Source: Prochlorococcus sp. AG-347-I21
Lineage (GTDB): Bacteria; Cyanobacteriota; Cyanobacteriia; PCC-6307; Cyanobiaceae
Direction: 5' to 3'
Length of the DNA stretch: 64,000 nt
Assembly (NCBI GenBank): GCA_003279055.1
Contig: QCBP01000004.1
Coordinates: 1-64,000 of the forward strand
The translations under genes and the position numbers were made by a program. This document shows, piece after piece, positions 10,950 to 22,256 of this stretch. The notes beneath the pieces were generated by a model. The model was not told where the DNA came from and did not search any database. It worked only from the letters and a program-made list of their open reading frames with translations. Numbering within the stretch: the first letter of the stretch is position 1; every line of letters starts with the position of its first letter.

Positions 10950-13900
10950 TTAATATCTAAAAAATAATTGAACTTGACTTTTCCAATCCCCATTAGAATC
11001 ATAAGAACCTAATAATTCTAAGTTTGGATTTGCCTGAAAAGTCAAAATCCCTAAAGGTGAAATATCATCTCTACCTGGAACGGTTTGAAAAGCAAAATTT
11101 ATCGCATCCGTAATATCAAGACCTATTTCGGCTACCCAAGCTTGAGAAGAAAATTCCTCATTAGAAGATGATTGACCATCATTTTCTATATCTAAATTTT
11201 CATTGGAAAAAATATTATTTAATGAATCATTATTTTCTATTAATGCTGGATATAAAGATAACTGAAATCTTTCACTAAATGCTTCAGCATTATTAAGTTG
11301 AGAAATAAAAGCTCTATTTATTAAATTTGCAGAGTTACCTCCAATCAAACCAATTATTTGTGACCTGTTATAACTTGGCGTGCTCCGTAATTGGATTCTT
11401 CTATTTTCATCAGCAAAAGATAATTGATCTAAAAATCCTTCATAAGATGCTTCAATTTTTATAAGCCTTGAATTACCAATACCAAATGATCCAAAACCAC
11501 TAGAAGTCACATTCACGTCAAGATCACCTGAGATGTTTGAATCCTGATTATTTTGACTTATAGGTATTATAGAATCTGGAACTTTACTAACCAGAGAAAA
11601 ATTTATAAAAGGAACAACGCCACTTCTTGATGCAAATAAAATATAATTATCTTTATTTTTATCAAGTTTGAAGGGAGTAGTATATAAATTAGCTCTACCT
11701 TTTTTTAGATAAATTAGACCTCTAGCATTTAAATCTTTGCCAACCTTTCCGTTTATATTAAGGTCTAATTTAGTATCTAAATATGCTTGAACTAATTCTG
11801 AATACTGAAGTTTAAAATCTGGACCCAGTTTTAATTTTAAATTATTAAAACTCAAATTATCCAAATAATTAGGCAAGGTTTCTCCTAAAAGAACTGAATT
11901 CAAAATTGTTTCATTTGAAATTATTTCAATATTTTCATTACTATTCCAATAGAGTTCTGGCCAATCTTTTTTATCCCCATTTCCTATAAGGTTATTTTCT
12001 TTTTTATTATTTTGAATTGTGCTATTAAAATTAATAAATCCATTATTAAAAGATAGAGAACCTCCCAATACAGGGCTTTCAAATGATCCACTTAAATCAA
12101 CATCTGAATCTATTAAAAAATTAAAGGTATCTTTCTTTAAAGTAAATCTATTAGTTATCAAATTAATTACTGCCTTCTCGGAAACCTTCCGATTATAAAA
12201 AGGCAAAGACCCTTTTATAAAAATTTTTCCAGAATCTTCGGCCTTTGCTTTTAGATTATTTATCTCTAAAGAATCAAAATCAAAAATTATAGTACTATTT
12301 ATATCTTTTATTATATTGTTTAAAAGATCAATTTCAGAATCTTTAACTACGATAAATCCATTTAATAGAGGTTTATTTAAGGTTCCTTTTAGAATTACTC
12401 TAAGATTCACATCACCTTCTTTAAAGGTAAAGTATTCATCAGCAAAAATATCTATTAACTCAATAAATTTTCCATTTCCAATCAATCTTAAATCTAAGTT
12501 ATCAGATTTATTTATAGGTATTTTGCCTTTAATATTAATTGGAATTTCAGAATCATTTATTAGAAGGGAAAAATCAATATCAAATATAGAATTATTAAAT
12601 TTAACTAGTCCTTTATCAAATATTATTATGTTATTTTTAATTGATGAATTATTGGAAAAAATTTCGCTAGAGAAAGATTTTGTATCAAGATCATAAAATA
12701 AATTCATATCCAACCCTCCAATAAAATCTCTTTGTTTATTTAAAAAGATATTTGCTGCACTTAATGGAAATTTTTTAATTCTTAAAGAACCTTTCCCTGT
12801 TAATAATCCTCCTTCCAAATCAATAGAAAATTCCTCTTTATTATTCTTATATTCATCTCTAGATACATCAAAATAGCCATTTAATTTTGCATTCAATTTG
12901 TAATTGACTGGTCTTTCGCCCTGAATAGTAATTCTTCCATTGTATCTACTTCTAAATTTATTTAGATATTTTTGCAAACTAAATTTGTCCTCGAGCAAAT
13001 TACTATTTTCAATAAAGTTATTTATAAAATCGATCCTCTCTTTAAATGATCTATTATCTTTATTTATTTCCAAATCATCTAAAATGTTCGATTTACTTAC
13101 AGGAATCATTTTTTTATTATCAAAGTTGAAAATATCAACAGCGGTAAGGATAGTCCAACTAGTGCTTATATCCTTGAATTCTGAATTAATTAAATTATTA
13201 TTACTTGAATCATATTCGACTTCAATTATTCCTCCATCGATTGGATACAATGAAGAGTTTATATAAAAAGAATTATTTTTGACCCTGAAATCAAATAATG
13301 AATTGGCTAGATTAATATTTCCATATTTTCCTAAACTCCAAGCAATTCTCCCATCAAAGTAGGACTGGTCTGACGAAATTGATCCCTCACCATTAATAAT
13401 TCCATCAACTCTATCGAATTGATTTTTGTTTATAGATAATTCAAGTTCATCAAGAGGGAAATTATCTGCTCGCCAATTATAACTGTTATTCTCTTTAACT
13501 ATACCTATAGTACCTTTATTTGAGTTAAATACTCTTATAAAATTTGCATTGTCTATTTTAAGTTCAGAATCAAACTTAATAGAAAGAAATGAAGGGAGTG
13601 GAGAATATCTATTTTTCATATTTAGCAGAAATTCATTATTTTCATTTTTAATATCTCCCTCCCATGTTTCTCTAATGCGAATACCTTTAAAGTGCGGGTA
13701 ATCAAGATTAAAGTTTATCGAAAAATCAGGATCAGTAATTTTTCCTTTTAATTCTCCTTTAGCAGTAATGAAACCCCTTATATCATTTTTTCGGAAAATA
13801 TTTAAATTAGATAATTGAGTTCTATTTATTTTAAAACTAGTATCTATATCACCAAAATTAATACCTCTTCTATCAAACCAATAAGGAATATTACCCGATA

Positions 13901-14909
13901 ATTGGATATCTGGATTAAGGCTATCAATGTATCCAATACTCCCTTTTAGATCAATATTATTAAAACTGCTATTAAATGGCACATTTAGATTGAAATTTGA
14001 AGTCAATGTTCCATAATTTAATTTTTCTGAATTGCCAATTAAATTATTGTCTTTACAAAAAAACCTAGTTGAATCTGAATTTATATTCTCTGCTAAATAT
14101 TCTGGTTTTATTTTTAAATTAGTAAAAGAAAATCTTCCTTCACAAAATGTGCGCTTTGATGTTTTATTAAATTTAAAGTTAGATTTAAAGGTACCCTTTT
14201 TTAAGCTAATTTTTCTGTTACCAATAATATATTCAGAATTATCAAGATCTAATCCCTTAGAAAATAAATCCAGTTTTAAAAAGTCTTGATTTAATTTTGT
14301 ATTAAATTTAAATTTTAAAAAACCCTTTTCATCAAAATTTGATTTTACATTTGCAATGATTTGTCTATTTCTTGACTTGTAAATAACATTACCTTTTACT
14401 TTTGTTTTTAATCCTGCATTATTAAACTTCAGATCTGAATATTTATTTAAGTTAAAGTTCAACTCATACTTAGATTTTGATTTTTTTGTAATTCGATTAT
14501 CTTTATAAGATTTGTCCCTTTTAAAAAAATCTCTATCTATATTAATGGCAGCTTCATTAGGACTTATTTTTACAATCCATTTTTGTTTTAAAAAAGATCT
14601 AAAAGGCATAATGCCAACATATACATTTTTGGCTGTAATCTCAGAGTCTATATTGTTTTTATCATTAATTTTTGAATTTCCCAAAGAAATACCTAGAAAT
14701 CTAATTCCGACATAATCCCCTAAATCAACATTTTTATCTAAAAGATTCTCAATACTTTTTTCTAGTTCTAATTTCCTAGAACTATAAGTTTCTTTTAAAA
14801 AATTATTTAATAAAAAAGTGCCTAAAAAACCTAAAGGTAAAAGCATCCCTACCAACAGAATCTTAGTATTTAAATTTAGAGATCTAATATTTTTCAAGTT
14901 AGAGCCCAA
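10950..14909 (-). CDS. TamB-like (DUF490) envelope biogenesis protein
   Basis: A very long protein (1319 residues) of the TamB/AsmA-like family, thought to bridge the inner and outer membranes or plastid-type envelopes and to move lipids or assist outer-membrane protein assembly. A single N-terminal hydrophobic anchor (about 17-36, LVGMLLPLGFLGTFLL) is followed by roughly 1200 residues of short beta-strand-rich, low-complexity, Asn/Lys/Ser-rich sequence. The protein ends in the characteristic DUF490 C-terminus, with VQLFFRY as the last residues. Its extreme AT-biased composition follows the genome. It diverges from the Ycf51-like gene across only 52 bases. Function is inferred from family only. 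Confidence 0.85.
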   Translation of the reverse strand: MGSNLKNIRSLNLNTKILLVGMLLPLGFLGTFLLNNFLKETYSSRKLELEKSIENLLDKNVDLGDYVGIRFLGISLGNSKINDKNNIDSEITAKNVYVGIMPFRSFLKQKWIVKISPNEAAINIDRDFFKRDKSYKDNRITKKSKSKYELNFNLNKYSDLKFNNAGLKTKVKGNVIYKSRNRQIIANVKSNFDEKGFLKFKFNTKLNQDFLKLDLFSKGLDLDNSEYIIGNRKISLKKGTFKSNFKFNKTSKRTFCEGRFSFTNLKIKPEYLAENINSDSTRFFCKDNNLIGNSEKLNYGTLTSNFNLNVPFNSSFNNIDLKGSIGYIDSLNPDIQLSGNIPYWFDRRGINFGDIDTSFKINRTQLSNLNIFRKNDIRGFITAKGELKGKITDPDFSINFNLDYPHFKGIRIRETWEGDIKNENNEFLLNMKNRYSPLPSFLSIKFDSELKIDNANFIRVFNSNKGTIGIVKENNSYNWRADNFPLDELELSINKNQFDRVDGIINGEGSISSDQSYFDGRIAWSLGKYGNINLANSLFDFRVKNNSFYINSSLYPIDGGIIEVEYDSSNNNLINSEFKDISTSWTILTAVDIFNFDNKKMIPVSKSNILDDLEINKDNRSFKERIDFINNFIENSNLLEDKFSLQKYLNKFRSRYNGRITIQGERPVNYKLNAKLNGYFDVSRDEYKNNKEEFSIDLEGGLLTGKGSLRIKKFPLSAANIFLNKQRDFIGGLDMNLFYDLDTKSFSSEIFSNNSSIKNNIIIFDKGLVKFNNSIFDIDFSLLINDSEIPINIKGKIPINKSDNLDLRLIGNGKFIELIDIFADEYFTFKEGDVNLRVILKGTLNKPLLNGFIVVKDSEIDLLNNIIKDINSTIIFDFDSLEINNLKAKAEDSGKIFIKGSLPFYNRKVSEKAVINLITNRFTLKKDTFNFLIDSDVDLSGSFESPVLGGSLSFNNGFINFNSTIQNNKKENNLIGNGDKKDWPELYWNSNENIEIISNETILNSVLLGETLPNYLDNLSFNNLKLKLGPDFKLQYSELVQAYLDTKLDLNINGKVGKDLNARGLIYLKKGRANLYTTPFKLDKNKDNYILFASRSGVVPFINFSLVSKVPDSIIPISQNNQDSNISGDLDVNVTSSGFGSFGIGNSRLIKIEASYEGFLDQLSFADENRRIQLRSTPSYNRSQIIGLIGGNSANLINRAFISQLNNAEAFSERFQLSLYPALIENNDSLNNIFSNENLDIENDGQSSSNEEFSSQAWVAEIGLDITDAINFAFQTVPGRDDISPLGILTFQANPNLELLGSYDSNGDWKSQVQLFFRY

Positions 14910-14961
14910 AAATAGAGTAGGCTTACAAAATATAAGAAATTAATCAGGTCAAAGCCACTAA

Positions 14962-15405
14962 ATGTCTTTTTTTGAACTATTAGAGAACACACCCAAAATT
15001 TTTGGATTCTTTGGAATATTTCTTTTCATTTGCACAATAGCTGCTTTTATATTTAATTTTGGTTTTAAATTTCGAATAATTGGAGCAACTATTTTTTCAT
15101 TATTGCTTTCTTTGAGTAGTTGGGCATTTATACAAAGTTACTCTGAAAAGGTTGTAATAGAAGGTGCAAAATATGTTCCAATTGTTTATGACAATGGGTT
15201 CGATTTGATTATTGCTAAAGCAGATGATGACTTTCCAGAAGAATCTATTGAACCAACTTTAGAACAATTATCGGAAAACTTAAGGAAAGGTAGCAGGTCT
15301 GGTGCAAATGTAAAAATTAAGATAAGAAAACTTGAAAAAATTTCAGATGGCATAAGTAAACCAGTGGTTATAGGAGAAGTTCAGAAAAATGTCAAAATGA
15401 ATTAG
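14962..15405 (+). CDS. Ycf51-like (DUF2518) membrane protein
   Basis: A 147-residue protein of the cyanobacterial/plastid Ycf51 family (DUF2518); function unknown. Two hydrophobic segments (about 13-34 and 37-55) anchor it. A soluble C-terminal part of about 90 residues carries the conserved GAKYVPIVYDNGFDLIIAKA stretch. It is divergently arranged with the TamB-like gene and only 11 bases upstream of the next gene, so it shares a transcript with that one. Conservation in plastids suggests a role in membranes, but nothing here proves it. Confidence 0.8.
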   Translation: MSFFELLENTPKIFGFFGIFLFICTIAAFIFNFGFKFRIIGATIFSLLLSLSSWAFIQSYSEKVVIEGAKYVPIVYDNGFDLIIAKADDDFPEESIEPTLEQLSENLRKGSRSGANVKIKIRKLEKISDGISKPVVIGEVQKNVKMN

Positions 15406-15416
15406 TCAATTAAAAA

Positions 15417-15836
15417 ATGGAAAGTAAAACCTTTTTAGATTTTTTACCAACTAATTTTAGACATGAGAAATCTTTTTTTATTCAAAATAATCTAACTGAC
15501 TTTGAAAAATTAAGTAATCTTTCGGACTTAGATATAAACGAGATTCAAAGAAAATCTTCACTATGTACATTAAATAATCTAAAGAAAATTAGAGCTATAG
15601 CTATTTTTAAAAAAGAAATTGGAATTTCTCCACCGCAAGCATATCTACTTTTACATTGCGGTATATCTTCTCTTAAATCATTATCACTATCTACCCCTTA
15701 CGAATTAGAACGTAAAATTGGCAGATTAGAAAGAATTCTTAGAGTAAAAACTGAAACTGATACAACTTTTACTCTTATAAAAGAATGGATTAAAAAAGCT
15801 AGTCAAATCGAGAAATCTATTAGAAATCTTGGATAA
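15417..15836 (+). CDS. Small helix-hairpin-helix-like protein (resembles DUF4332)
   Basis: A 139-residue soluble, helical protein. The central part (about 55-110) has the pattern of paired short helices seen in helix-hairpin-helix DNA-binding or DUF4332 proteins: GISPPQAYLLLHCGISSLKS, then a second copy-like region LSTPYELERKIGRLERIL. The ATG is 11 bases after the Ycf51-like stop. No catalytic motif is seen. The DUF4332 assignment is from memory of the family pattern and is only moderately sure. Confidence 0.6.
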   Translation: MESKTFLDFLPTNFRHEKSFFIQNNLTDFEKLSNLSDLDINEIQRKSSLCTLNNLKKIRAIAIFKKEIGISPPQAYLLLHCGISSLKSLSLSTPYELERKIGRLERILRVKTETDTTFTLIKEWIKKASQIEKSIRNLG

Positions 15837-15876
15837 AAAAATTTTTTAATGTAGAATTTAGAAAAAGTTAGTGATA

Positions 15877-16143
15877 ATGAAACCTTTGTTATTTTTTTTA
15901 TTTTTGTTTTCCAACTCTTTATACCCTGTTTTAAGTCAATCTAACTTATTGGAAACAGTAAAAAAGAATCCAAACGAAGCTAAGAATTTATGTAATAAGT
16001 TTAAAGAGTTTAATTCAAAAGGCATTTCAGCTAGTTCAGATAAAGCTATAGAGTATGTATCAAACAAAAAAAAGTTAACTCCCGTTAACGCAGAGATCTT
16101 TTCTATTTACGTCATTGGGCTGCACTGTCCAGACATTATCTAA
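15877..16143 (+). CDS. Small secreted or periplasmic protein of unknown function
   Basis: A short protein of 88 residues starting at the ATG at 15877; an in-frame GTG six bases earlier is also possible. The N-terminus is a clear Sec-type signal peptide: MKPLLFFLFLFSNSLYPVLS with likely cleavage before QSNLLE. That leaves a mature protein of about 67 residues with two cysteines (in NLCNKF and LHCPDII) that could form a disulfide. It lies 40 bases after the DUF4332-like gene and 7 bases before the CocE-type hydrolase. I do not recognise it. Confidence 0.65.
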   Translation: MKPLLFFLFLFSNSLYPVLSQSNLLETVKKNPNEAKNLCNKFKEFNSKGISASSDKAIEYVSNKKKLTPVNAEIFSIYVIGLHCPDII

Positions 16144-16150
16144 AGCCTAA

Positions 16151-17728
16151 ATGTCTGGATCAAGATGGTTTGATAAGTCTCTAATTCTTAGAGATGGAGT
16201 AAAACTTATATCAAGGATTTGGTTACCTAATAATAATGGGCCATGGCCTGCATTATTAATGAGACAACCTTATGGCAGGGAAATTGCTTCAACTATTACC
16301 TATTCTCATCCTGAATGGTGGGCTTCCAAAGGGTATATGGTCATAATTCAAGACGTTAGAGGTATGGGTTCTTCTGAAGGAGTCTTTAATGGTTTTTCTC
16401 AAGAAGCTAGCGATACTTCAGAAACTCATGAATGGGTAAGGTCTCTAAAAGAATGTAATGGGAAACTTGGCTTATATGGTTTTTCATATCAAGGATTTAC
16501 TCAACTAACCGGTGAATTAAATTCAAAGCCGCCAGATTGTTTATCTCCAGCAATGACTGGGATGAATATTAAGGATCATTGGTGCTCAGATGGAGGAGCA
16601 TATTGGTGGCATAACAATATTGCATGGGGACTTCAAATCGCAGCACTAAAAATGAAAAAAGAAAATAATTTGTTTGAGTGGGGAAAGATAAGATTAGCCT
16701 TAGAAAACAAAAGTTATTTAACGGAAGGAATTGAAATTTTAAAAAAATATGATCCTAATAGCTTTGTTTTGGAATGGCTTAAAAATTTAAATAATGCTCG
16801 CCCATTTGAAGAATTTAAACCAATTTCAACATGGATTAAACAACCTATGTTAATTATTGGAGGACTTTGGGATCCACATTTAAAAGGTGCATTTGATCTT
16901 TATAAAAAATCTATTGAAGTTGGTGGAAGCCCAGAGATTATTATTGGGAATGCAACTCATCTAAATTGGTGGGAGGGATCACAAGAATCTTTATTAATTT
17001 TTTTTGATAAACATTTAAAATTAGATGAAGATTTTAATTCTAAGAATTTAAAAGACGAGAAAAAAATATGGAATATTTCATTAAATAAATGGGAAGATTT
17101 AGATAACAAATTTAATCCTGAATTTATTTTTGGACTCAAAAGCGATGGTACAGCAAATCTAGAGGTTGAAGATGGAAGTCTGACCATAAATTCAAAAGGA
17201 TCAGGATGGTTCACAATTGTTCATGACCCATGGAGACCTACTCCATCTGACGGTGGACATTTAGGTCCAAATCCAGGAAAGTTTAACAGAAGCATTATTG
17301 ATAAACGACTGGATGTAGGTGTTTTTCAAACCAATTCTTTTGAAGAAGATCAATATTTAACAGGAGTTCCCACATTAGAAATCCAGGTAAAAAGTGATCA
17401 GCCCAATTTCGATATCTGCCTTGCTTTATCTCTAGTTGAAGAAGGTAATGAAAAGGTGAATCAATTTTCAACCGGATTCTTGAGGGTTAAAAACTCCAAA
17501 ATAAGTGAAGAATGCATTTATCAAATCACAATGCAACCAACAAATATTTGTTTGATTAAAGATAGCAAGCTTCGCTTATCTATATCTGCAGCAGCTTATC
17601 CCGCCATTGGAGTTAATCCTGGATTTGGGGAGGGAAATATTGGATCTCCTTCAGCAAATCATAGAGTTATTACTCTAAGTTTTAGCCTTGATAAAACATT
17701 TATGAAAATGACCCCTTTTTTTTCATAA
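16151..17728 (+). CDS. CocE/NonD-family hydrolase (X-Pro dipeptidyl-peptidase-like)
   Basis: A serine hydrolase of the alpha/beta fold related to cocaine esterase and X-prolyl dipeptidyl-peptidase. The N-terminal hydrolase domain has the MRQPYGR strand-loop near residue 38, DVRGMGSSEG (about 72-81), and the nucleophile motif GFSYQG (about 114-119). The conserved GGLWDPH acid region and a histidine in NATHLNWW follow. The C-terminal jelly-roll-like domain (about 330-525) is typical of the family. There is no signal peptide. Length (525) is normal; the physiological substrate cannot be told from sequence. Confidence 0.85.
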   Translation: MSGSRWFDKSLILRDGVKLISRIWLPNNNGPWPALLMRQPYGREIASTITYSHPEWWASKGYMVIIQDVRGMGSSEGVFNGFSQEASDTSETHEWVRSLKECNGKLGLYGFSYQGFTQLTGELNSKPPDCLSPAMTGMNIKDHWCSDGGAYWWHNNIAWGLQIAALKMKKENNLFEWGKIRLALENKSYLTEGIEILKKYDPNSFVLEWLKNLNNARPFEEFKPISTWIKQPMLIIGGLWDPHLKGAFDLYKKSIEVGGSPEIIIGNATHLNWWEGSQESLLIFFDKHLKLDEDFNSKNLKDEKKIWNISLNKWEDLDNKFNPEFIFGLKSDGTANLEVEDGSLTINSKGSGWFTIVHDPWRPTPSDGGHLGPNPGKFNRSIIDKRLDVGVFQTNSFEEDQYLTGVPTLEIQVKSDQPNFDICLALSLVEEGNEKVNQFSTGFLRVKNSKISEECIYQITMQPTNICLIKDSKLRLSISAAAYPAIGVNPGFGEGNIGSPSANHRVITLSFSLDKTFMKMTPFFS

Positions 17729-17784
17729 ATAATTAATTTTTTGGTTAATCATTTGATATTATTAATCGTTAATATCTACCAGTC

Positions 17785-20049
17785 ATGATCGAGACAATTC
17801 AAGCAGACTGGATTAAATCAGAAGCTATCAACCTAGAAAATTGTTGCAATGATAATCCATTAAAAATATTAGGTCCTCATTTTTATGAAAAACAATGGGT
17901 AATTAGGGTATGGATGCCTGAAGCCGACGAAGTTAAAATAAATTTTAAAAACAATACCTATAAGGCTGAAAGCATAAACCATAAATGGCTTTTTGAAGCA
18001 ATCCTGCCTGAAAATCCAAATCACAATTACGAAATAAATATTTCACGAGGAGGTATCACACATACACAACATGACCCTTGGTCATATAGAGAAGAGTGGA
18101 TGGGAGAAGTTGATAGACATCTTTTTGCAGAAGGTAATCATCATCATATTTGGGAAAAAATGGGAGCACATCTTATTGAAGAAAAGAATCAAAAAGGGGT
18201 CATGTTTTGCATTTGGGCTCCAAATGCAAAATCAATCTCGATAATTGGAGATATAAATTCTTGGGATGGAAGACATCATCCAATGCAAAAAAGATTAGGG
18301 GGAATTTGGGAACTATTCATGCCATCAATGCAAGAGGGCGACACATATAAATACGAAATAAGAACACAACAAGGTCATATTTATGAGAAAGCTGATCCAT
18401 ATGGTTTCCTTCATGAAATCAGACCCCAAAATGGTTCAATAGTTTCAAAGTTGAAAAACTTTAATTGGAATGATAGTTCTTGGATTTCAAACAGAGATTC
18501 TTCTAGTCAAATTGACAAGCCAATTTCAGTTTATGAAATGCATTTAGGGAGTTGGCTCCATGAATCAACAGATAATAAATATCTGGAGGACAATGGTGAA
18601 CCAAGAGACCCAGTACCTGCAGCCGATTTAAAACCTGGAACACGATTACTAACTTATCCAGAATTAACCAAGAAACTAATCCCTTACGTAAAAGAAAGAG
18701 GATTCACTCATATTGAACTAATGCCAATATCTGAACATCCTTTTGATGGTTCATGGGGATACCAAGTTACAGGCTGGTATGCCCCCACAAGTAGATTTGG
18801 CACCCCAAATGAATTTAGAGAGTTTGTAAATAAATGTCATGAAGAGGGCATAGGCGTAATTCTTGATTGGGTGCCCGGTCATTTTCCAAAAGATAAGCAT
18901 GGTTTAGCATTTTTTGATGGCTGCCATCTTTATGAGCATGGAGATTCACGAATAGGTGAACACAAAGAATGGGGAACCCTAATATTTAATTACAGCAGAA
19001 ACGAAGTAAGAAATTTCTTAGTAGCAAATCTCGTTTATTGGTTTGAAGAGTTTCATATTGATGGCATAAGAGTAGATGCTGTAGCTTCCATGCTTTACAG
19101 AGATTATCTACGTCCTGATGGAGAATGGATACCCAATGAAAATGGTGGGAATGAAAATATAGAAGCCGTTAAATTTCTTCAACAGGCTAATCATGTACTC
19201 TTCCAACACTTCCCAGGTGCACTTTCTATCGCTGAAGAATCAACAACTTGGCCAATGGTAACCAAACCAACTGACATGGGAGGGTTAGGTTTTAACTTGA
19301 AATGGAATATGGGATGGATGCACGATATGCTTGATTATTTTGAAATAGATCCTTGGTTTAGGCAATTCCATCAAAATAGTGTGACTTTCTCAATTACATA
19401 TAACTATACAGAGAACTTTATGCTTGCACTTAGTCATGATGAGGTTGTCCATGGTAAAAGTCATCTTTTGCATAAAATGCCTGGCGATGACTGGAAGAAA
19501 TATGCAAATACTCGAGCATTACTAACTTATATGTGGACCCACCCTGGTAAAAAAACAATATTTATGGGAATGGAATTTGGGCAAAGACAAGAATGGAATG
19601 TTTGGGATGATCTGCAATGGGAGTTACTAGAATTTGAGCCCCATAAAGGTATCAGAAACTTGATTGATGACCTAAACGTTCTTTATAAAAATGAACCTGC
19701 ATTATGGAAAAATGACTTTGATCCTTATGGATTCCAATGGATAGATTGTAATGACAAATCTAATTCGGTTATAAGTTTCATGAGAAGAGAAAACGATACC
19801 AATGAGTGGCTTGTTGTTGTTGCTAACTTTACACCTAATACTCATGGGTCATATAAAGTAGGTGTTCCTGTGGAAGGATTCTATAAAGAAATATTTAATT
19901 CAGATGGCTCTAGATACGGGGGCAGTAATAAAGGAAATATGGGGGGTAAAGAAACTATCAATTACAATATTCATGATTATCAAAATGCTCTAGAACTTGC
20001 TTTGCCCCCATTAAGCGTGAGTATATTCAAACATCAATCAAAAAAATAA
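17785..20049 (+). CDS. glgB: 1,4-alpha-glucan branching enzyme
   Basis: GH13 enzyme that introduces alpha-1,6 branches into glycogen. The 754-residue protein has an N-terminal CBM48-type region, then the catalytic barrel. Signature motifs include DWVPGHFP, the nucleophile aspartate in [16 protein letters not shown], the acid/base glutamate in IAEESTTWP and the HDE motif in [10 protein letters not shown]. The C-terminal all-beta domain is complete. It stands alone, with 56 bases upstream and 115 bases before hemE. Confidence 0.97.
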   Translation: MIETIQADWIKSEAINLENCCNDNPLKILGPHFYEKQWVIRVWMPEADEVKINFKNNTYKAESINHKWLFEAILPENPNHNYEINISRGGITHTQHDPWSYREEWMGEVDRHLFAEGNHHHIWEKMGAHLIEEKNQKGVMFCIWAPNAKSISIIGDINSWDGRHHPMQKRLGGIWELFMPSMQEGDTYKYEIRTQQGHIYEKADPYGFLHEIRPQNGSIVSKLKNFNWNDSSWISNRDSSSQIDKPISVYEMHLGSWLHESTDNKYLEDNGEPRDPVPAADLKPGTRLLTYPELTKKLIPYVKERGFTHIELMPISEHPFDGSWGYQVTGWYAPTSRFGTPNEFREFVNKCHEEGIGVILDWVPGHFPKDKHGLAFFDGCHLYEHGDSRIGEHKEWGTLIFNYSRNEVRNFLVANLVYWFEEFHIDGIRVDAVASMLYRDYLRPDGEWIPNENGGNENIEAVKFLQQANHVLFQHFPGALSIAEESTTWPMVTKPTDMGGLGFNLKWNMGWMHDMLDYFEIDPWFRQFHQNSVTFSITYNYTENFMLALSHDEVVHGKSHLLHKMPGDDWKKYANTRALLTYMWTHPGKKTIFMGMEFGQRQEWNVWDDLQWELLEFEPHKGIRNLIDDLNVLYKNEPALWKNDFDPYGFQWIDCNDKSNSVISFMRRENDTNEWLVVVANFTPNTHGSYKVGVPVEGFYKEIFNSDGSRYGGSNKGNMGGKETINYNIHDYQNALELALPPLSVSIFKHQSKK

Positions 20050-20164
20050 GAAGGCTCATTTAACTTAGTGCTTCATATAAATGTTCATATAACGCTTTTG
20101 CTCTGCTTTACATTGTAAGATTTTTAAGTTGGATTTTAATTTTTTTTAAATATCAAATTGAAAA

Positions 20165-21205
20165 ATGGGTCAAGATTTACCACTACTACTTTCTGCCGCA
20201 TTAGGTAAAAAAGTAAATAGGCCTCCAGTATGGATGATGAGGCAAGCAGGAAGATATATGAAAATCTATAGAGATTTAAGGGAGCGTTACCCAAGCTTTA
20301 GAGAGAGGTCTGAAAATCCAGAACTATCATATGAGATTTCAATGCAGCCTTTTCATGCTTTCAAACCGGATGGTGTAATCCTTTTTTCAGATATTCTCAC
20401 ACCTCTTCCAGGGATGGGCATAAATTTTGAAATAATAGAAAGTAAAGGTCCAATAATTGAGGACCCAATAAGAACTCTTAATCAGGTAGAAAATTTAAGA
20501 GAATTAAATCCAAGCGAGAGTTTAAGCTTTGTAGGGCAAGTTCTTTCTTCACTAAAAAGAGATGTGAATAATGAGGCAACTATTTTAGGTTTTGTTGGCG
20601 CACCTTGGACTCTTGCTGCATATGTAGTTGAAGGTAAAAGCAGTAAAAATTATTCCTTAATAAAATCAATGGCTTTTAATGAACCAGATTTACTTCATAA
20701 ACTTCTTGATCATTTTGCAAAATCTATTGGTGAATATCTTAAATACCAAATAAAATCTGGAGCGCAAGTAGTACAAATTTTTGATTCATGGGCAGGCCAA
20801 CTAAGCCCACAAGATTATGATATCTTTGCTGGGCCATATCAAAAAAAAGTTGTTGAAATTGTAAAAGCGGAATACCCAGAAACACCAATAATTCTTTACA
20901 TTTCAGGAAGTGCTGGGGTACTGGAAAGAATGGCAAAAACTGGAGTAGATATAATTTCACTAGACTGGACAGTAGATATTGAAGAGGCTTGTAAAAGAAT
21001 CCCCAGGGGGATTGGAATTCAAGGTAATGTTGACCCTGGCATTTTATTCGGAAACAAAGAATCAGTAAAAGAGAGGATAGATAATACTTTTAATAAAATT
21101 AAAGATAGGAAATATATTCTTAATTTGGGTCATGGGATTTTACCTGGGACTCCAGAAGAAAATGCTAAAACATTTTTTGAACATGGAAAAAAACTCACTT
21201 ACTAG
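20165..21205 (+). CDS. hemE: Uroporphyrinogen decarboxylase
   Basis: Converts uroporphyrinogen III to coproporphyrinogen III on the common path to haem and chlorophyll. The 346-residue protein has the N-terminal signature [13 protein letters not shown] (about 19-31), [10 protein letters not shown] in the middle and [10 protein letters not shown] near the end. The next gene (epimerase) starts 8 bases after the stop, so the two probably share a transcript. A 115-base leader separates it from glgB. Confidence 0.97.
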   Translation: MGQDLPLLLSAALGKKVNRPPVWMMRQAGRYMKIYRDLRERYPSFRERSENPELSYEISMQPFHAFKPDGVILFSDILTPLPGMGINFEIIESKGPIIEDPIRTLNQVENLRELNPSESLSFVGQVLSSLKRDVNNEATILGFVGAPWTLAAYVVEGKSSKNYSLIKSMAFNEPDLLHKLLDHFAKSIGEYLKYQIKSGAQVVQIFDSWAGQLSPQDYDIFAGPYQKKVVEIVKAEYPETPIILYISGSAGVLERMAKTGVDIISLDWTVDIEEACKRIPRGIGIQGNVDPGILFGNKESVKERIDNTFNKIKDRKYILNLGHGILPGTPEENAKTFFEHGKKLTY

Positions 21206-21213
21206 TCAAAGTC

Positions 21214-22197
21214 TTGGCATATAAAAACTTATTAATAACAGGCGCTAATGGATGTGTTGGCCAATATTTAGTTGATTGGTTTTTGAAAAACACAAAATTC
21301 AGGCTTTATCTCATGGTAAGAGACAAAAGTAAGTTACCAATTTCTGTTCAAGAAAATAAAAAAGTCAAGTTAATGGTGTGCGATATCAGGGAATCAAATA
21401 GGTATAAAAAGGAAATTAGTCAAATTAATTACCTAATACATACTGCTACAGCTTGGGGAGATCCAAAGAGAGCCTATGAAGTAAATATTAAAGCTTTTGA
21501 AGAATTACTAGAAATGCTTGATATTGAAAAGTTAGAAAAGATTATTTATTTTTCAACAGCTAGTATTCTTGATACCCAAACAGAATTAATGAGGGAATCA
21601 TTAATTTATGGAACGGAATACATTCAAACAAAATATGAATGCTTCCAGAGACTTAGAGAAAGCTCATTCGCAGAAAAAACATTCGCTGTTTTCCCTACCT
21701 TGGTTTTTGGAGGGAATCTTGGAAAAAAAAGTAAATATCCTGTGAGTTATTTAACTAGTGGATTGAAAGAAATTGGGAAATGGCTTTGGTTAGCAAGATT
21801 TTTGAAACTCGATTCTAAATTTCACTTTATACACGCAAATGATATCGCCCAGATTTGTGGGTTTCTAATTAAAAATCATAAAGAAGAGGAATACAAAGGC
21901 TTTAGAAAATTTGTGCTGGGTCAAAAATTCATTTCAATTGATGATGCCATAATTACACTGTTAAAAAAACATAATATGAGGAGATTTTTTGCGATACCGC
22001 TTACAAAAAAAATTCTAAAAATATTATTAAGAATTCTCCCCATCCAAACTACTCCTTGGGATAGCTTTAGTATCAAAAAATATGACTTTAATCATGTCCC
22101 CATAACTAATCCTGAGACTTTCAAACTTAAAAGTTATGCCAAGTCACTGAATGATATTTTGAGGTTATCAAAGTTACCAACCTGTAATAACAATTAA
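21214..22197 (+). CDS. NAD(P)-dependent epimerase/dehydratase (extended SDR-like)
   Basis: A 327-residue Rossmann-fold protein of the extended SDR superfamily. The nucleotide-binding GANGCVGQY lies at about 9-17. The STAS segment and YIQTKYE supply the expected Ser and Tyr-x3-Lys-like residues, with [11 protein letters not shown] as the likely active-site tyrosine region. Translation probably starts at TTG 21214, giving [13 protein letters not shown] at the usual distance from the Rossmann motif. The gap to hemE is 8 bases. The substrate, a nucleotide sugar or a terpenoid/lipid intermediate, is unknown. Confidence 0.75.
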   Translation: MAYKNLLITGANGCVGQYLVDWFLKNTKFRLYLMVRDKSKLPISVQENKKVKLMVCDIRESNRYKKEISQINYLIHTATAWGDPKRAYEVNIKAFEELLEMLDIEKLEKIIYFSTASILDTQTELMRESLIYGTEYIQTKYECFQRLRESSFAEKTFAVFPTLVFGGNLGKKSKYPVSYLTSGLKEIGKWLWLARFLKLDSKFHFIHANDIAQICGFLIKNHKEEEYKGFRKFVLGQKFISIDDAIITLLKKHNMRRFFAIPLTKKILKILLRILPIQTTPWDSFSIKKYDFNHVPITNPETFKLKSYAKSLNDILRLSKLPTCNNN

Positions 22198-22245
22198 AAT
22201 TTTCGCAGTTAGGTTACCAAAGCCTTGTAATATATATAAATAAGC
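22164..22245 (+). promoter_or_regulatory. Putative petE control region with three GTTAYCAA boxes and a -10-like element
   Basis: Three related octamers, GTTATCAA at 22164 and GTTACCAA at 22173 and 22213, precede petE. A TATATATAAAT stretch at about 22231 could serve as a -10 element and would place the transcription start roughly 10-20 bases before the ATG. The first two boxes lie inside the end of the epimerase gene, spaced 9 bases apart. They resemble, imperfectly, TTAC-type direct repeats of cyanobacterial light-responsive sites. This is a weak inference. Confidence 0.35.
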
Positions 22246-22256
22246 AAATTTTTATT

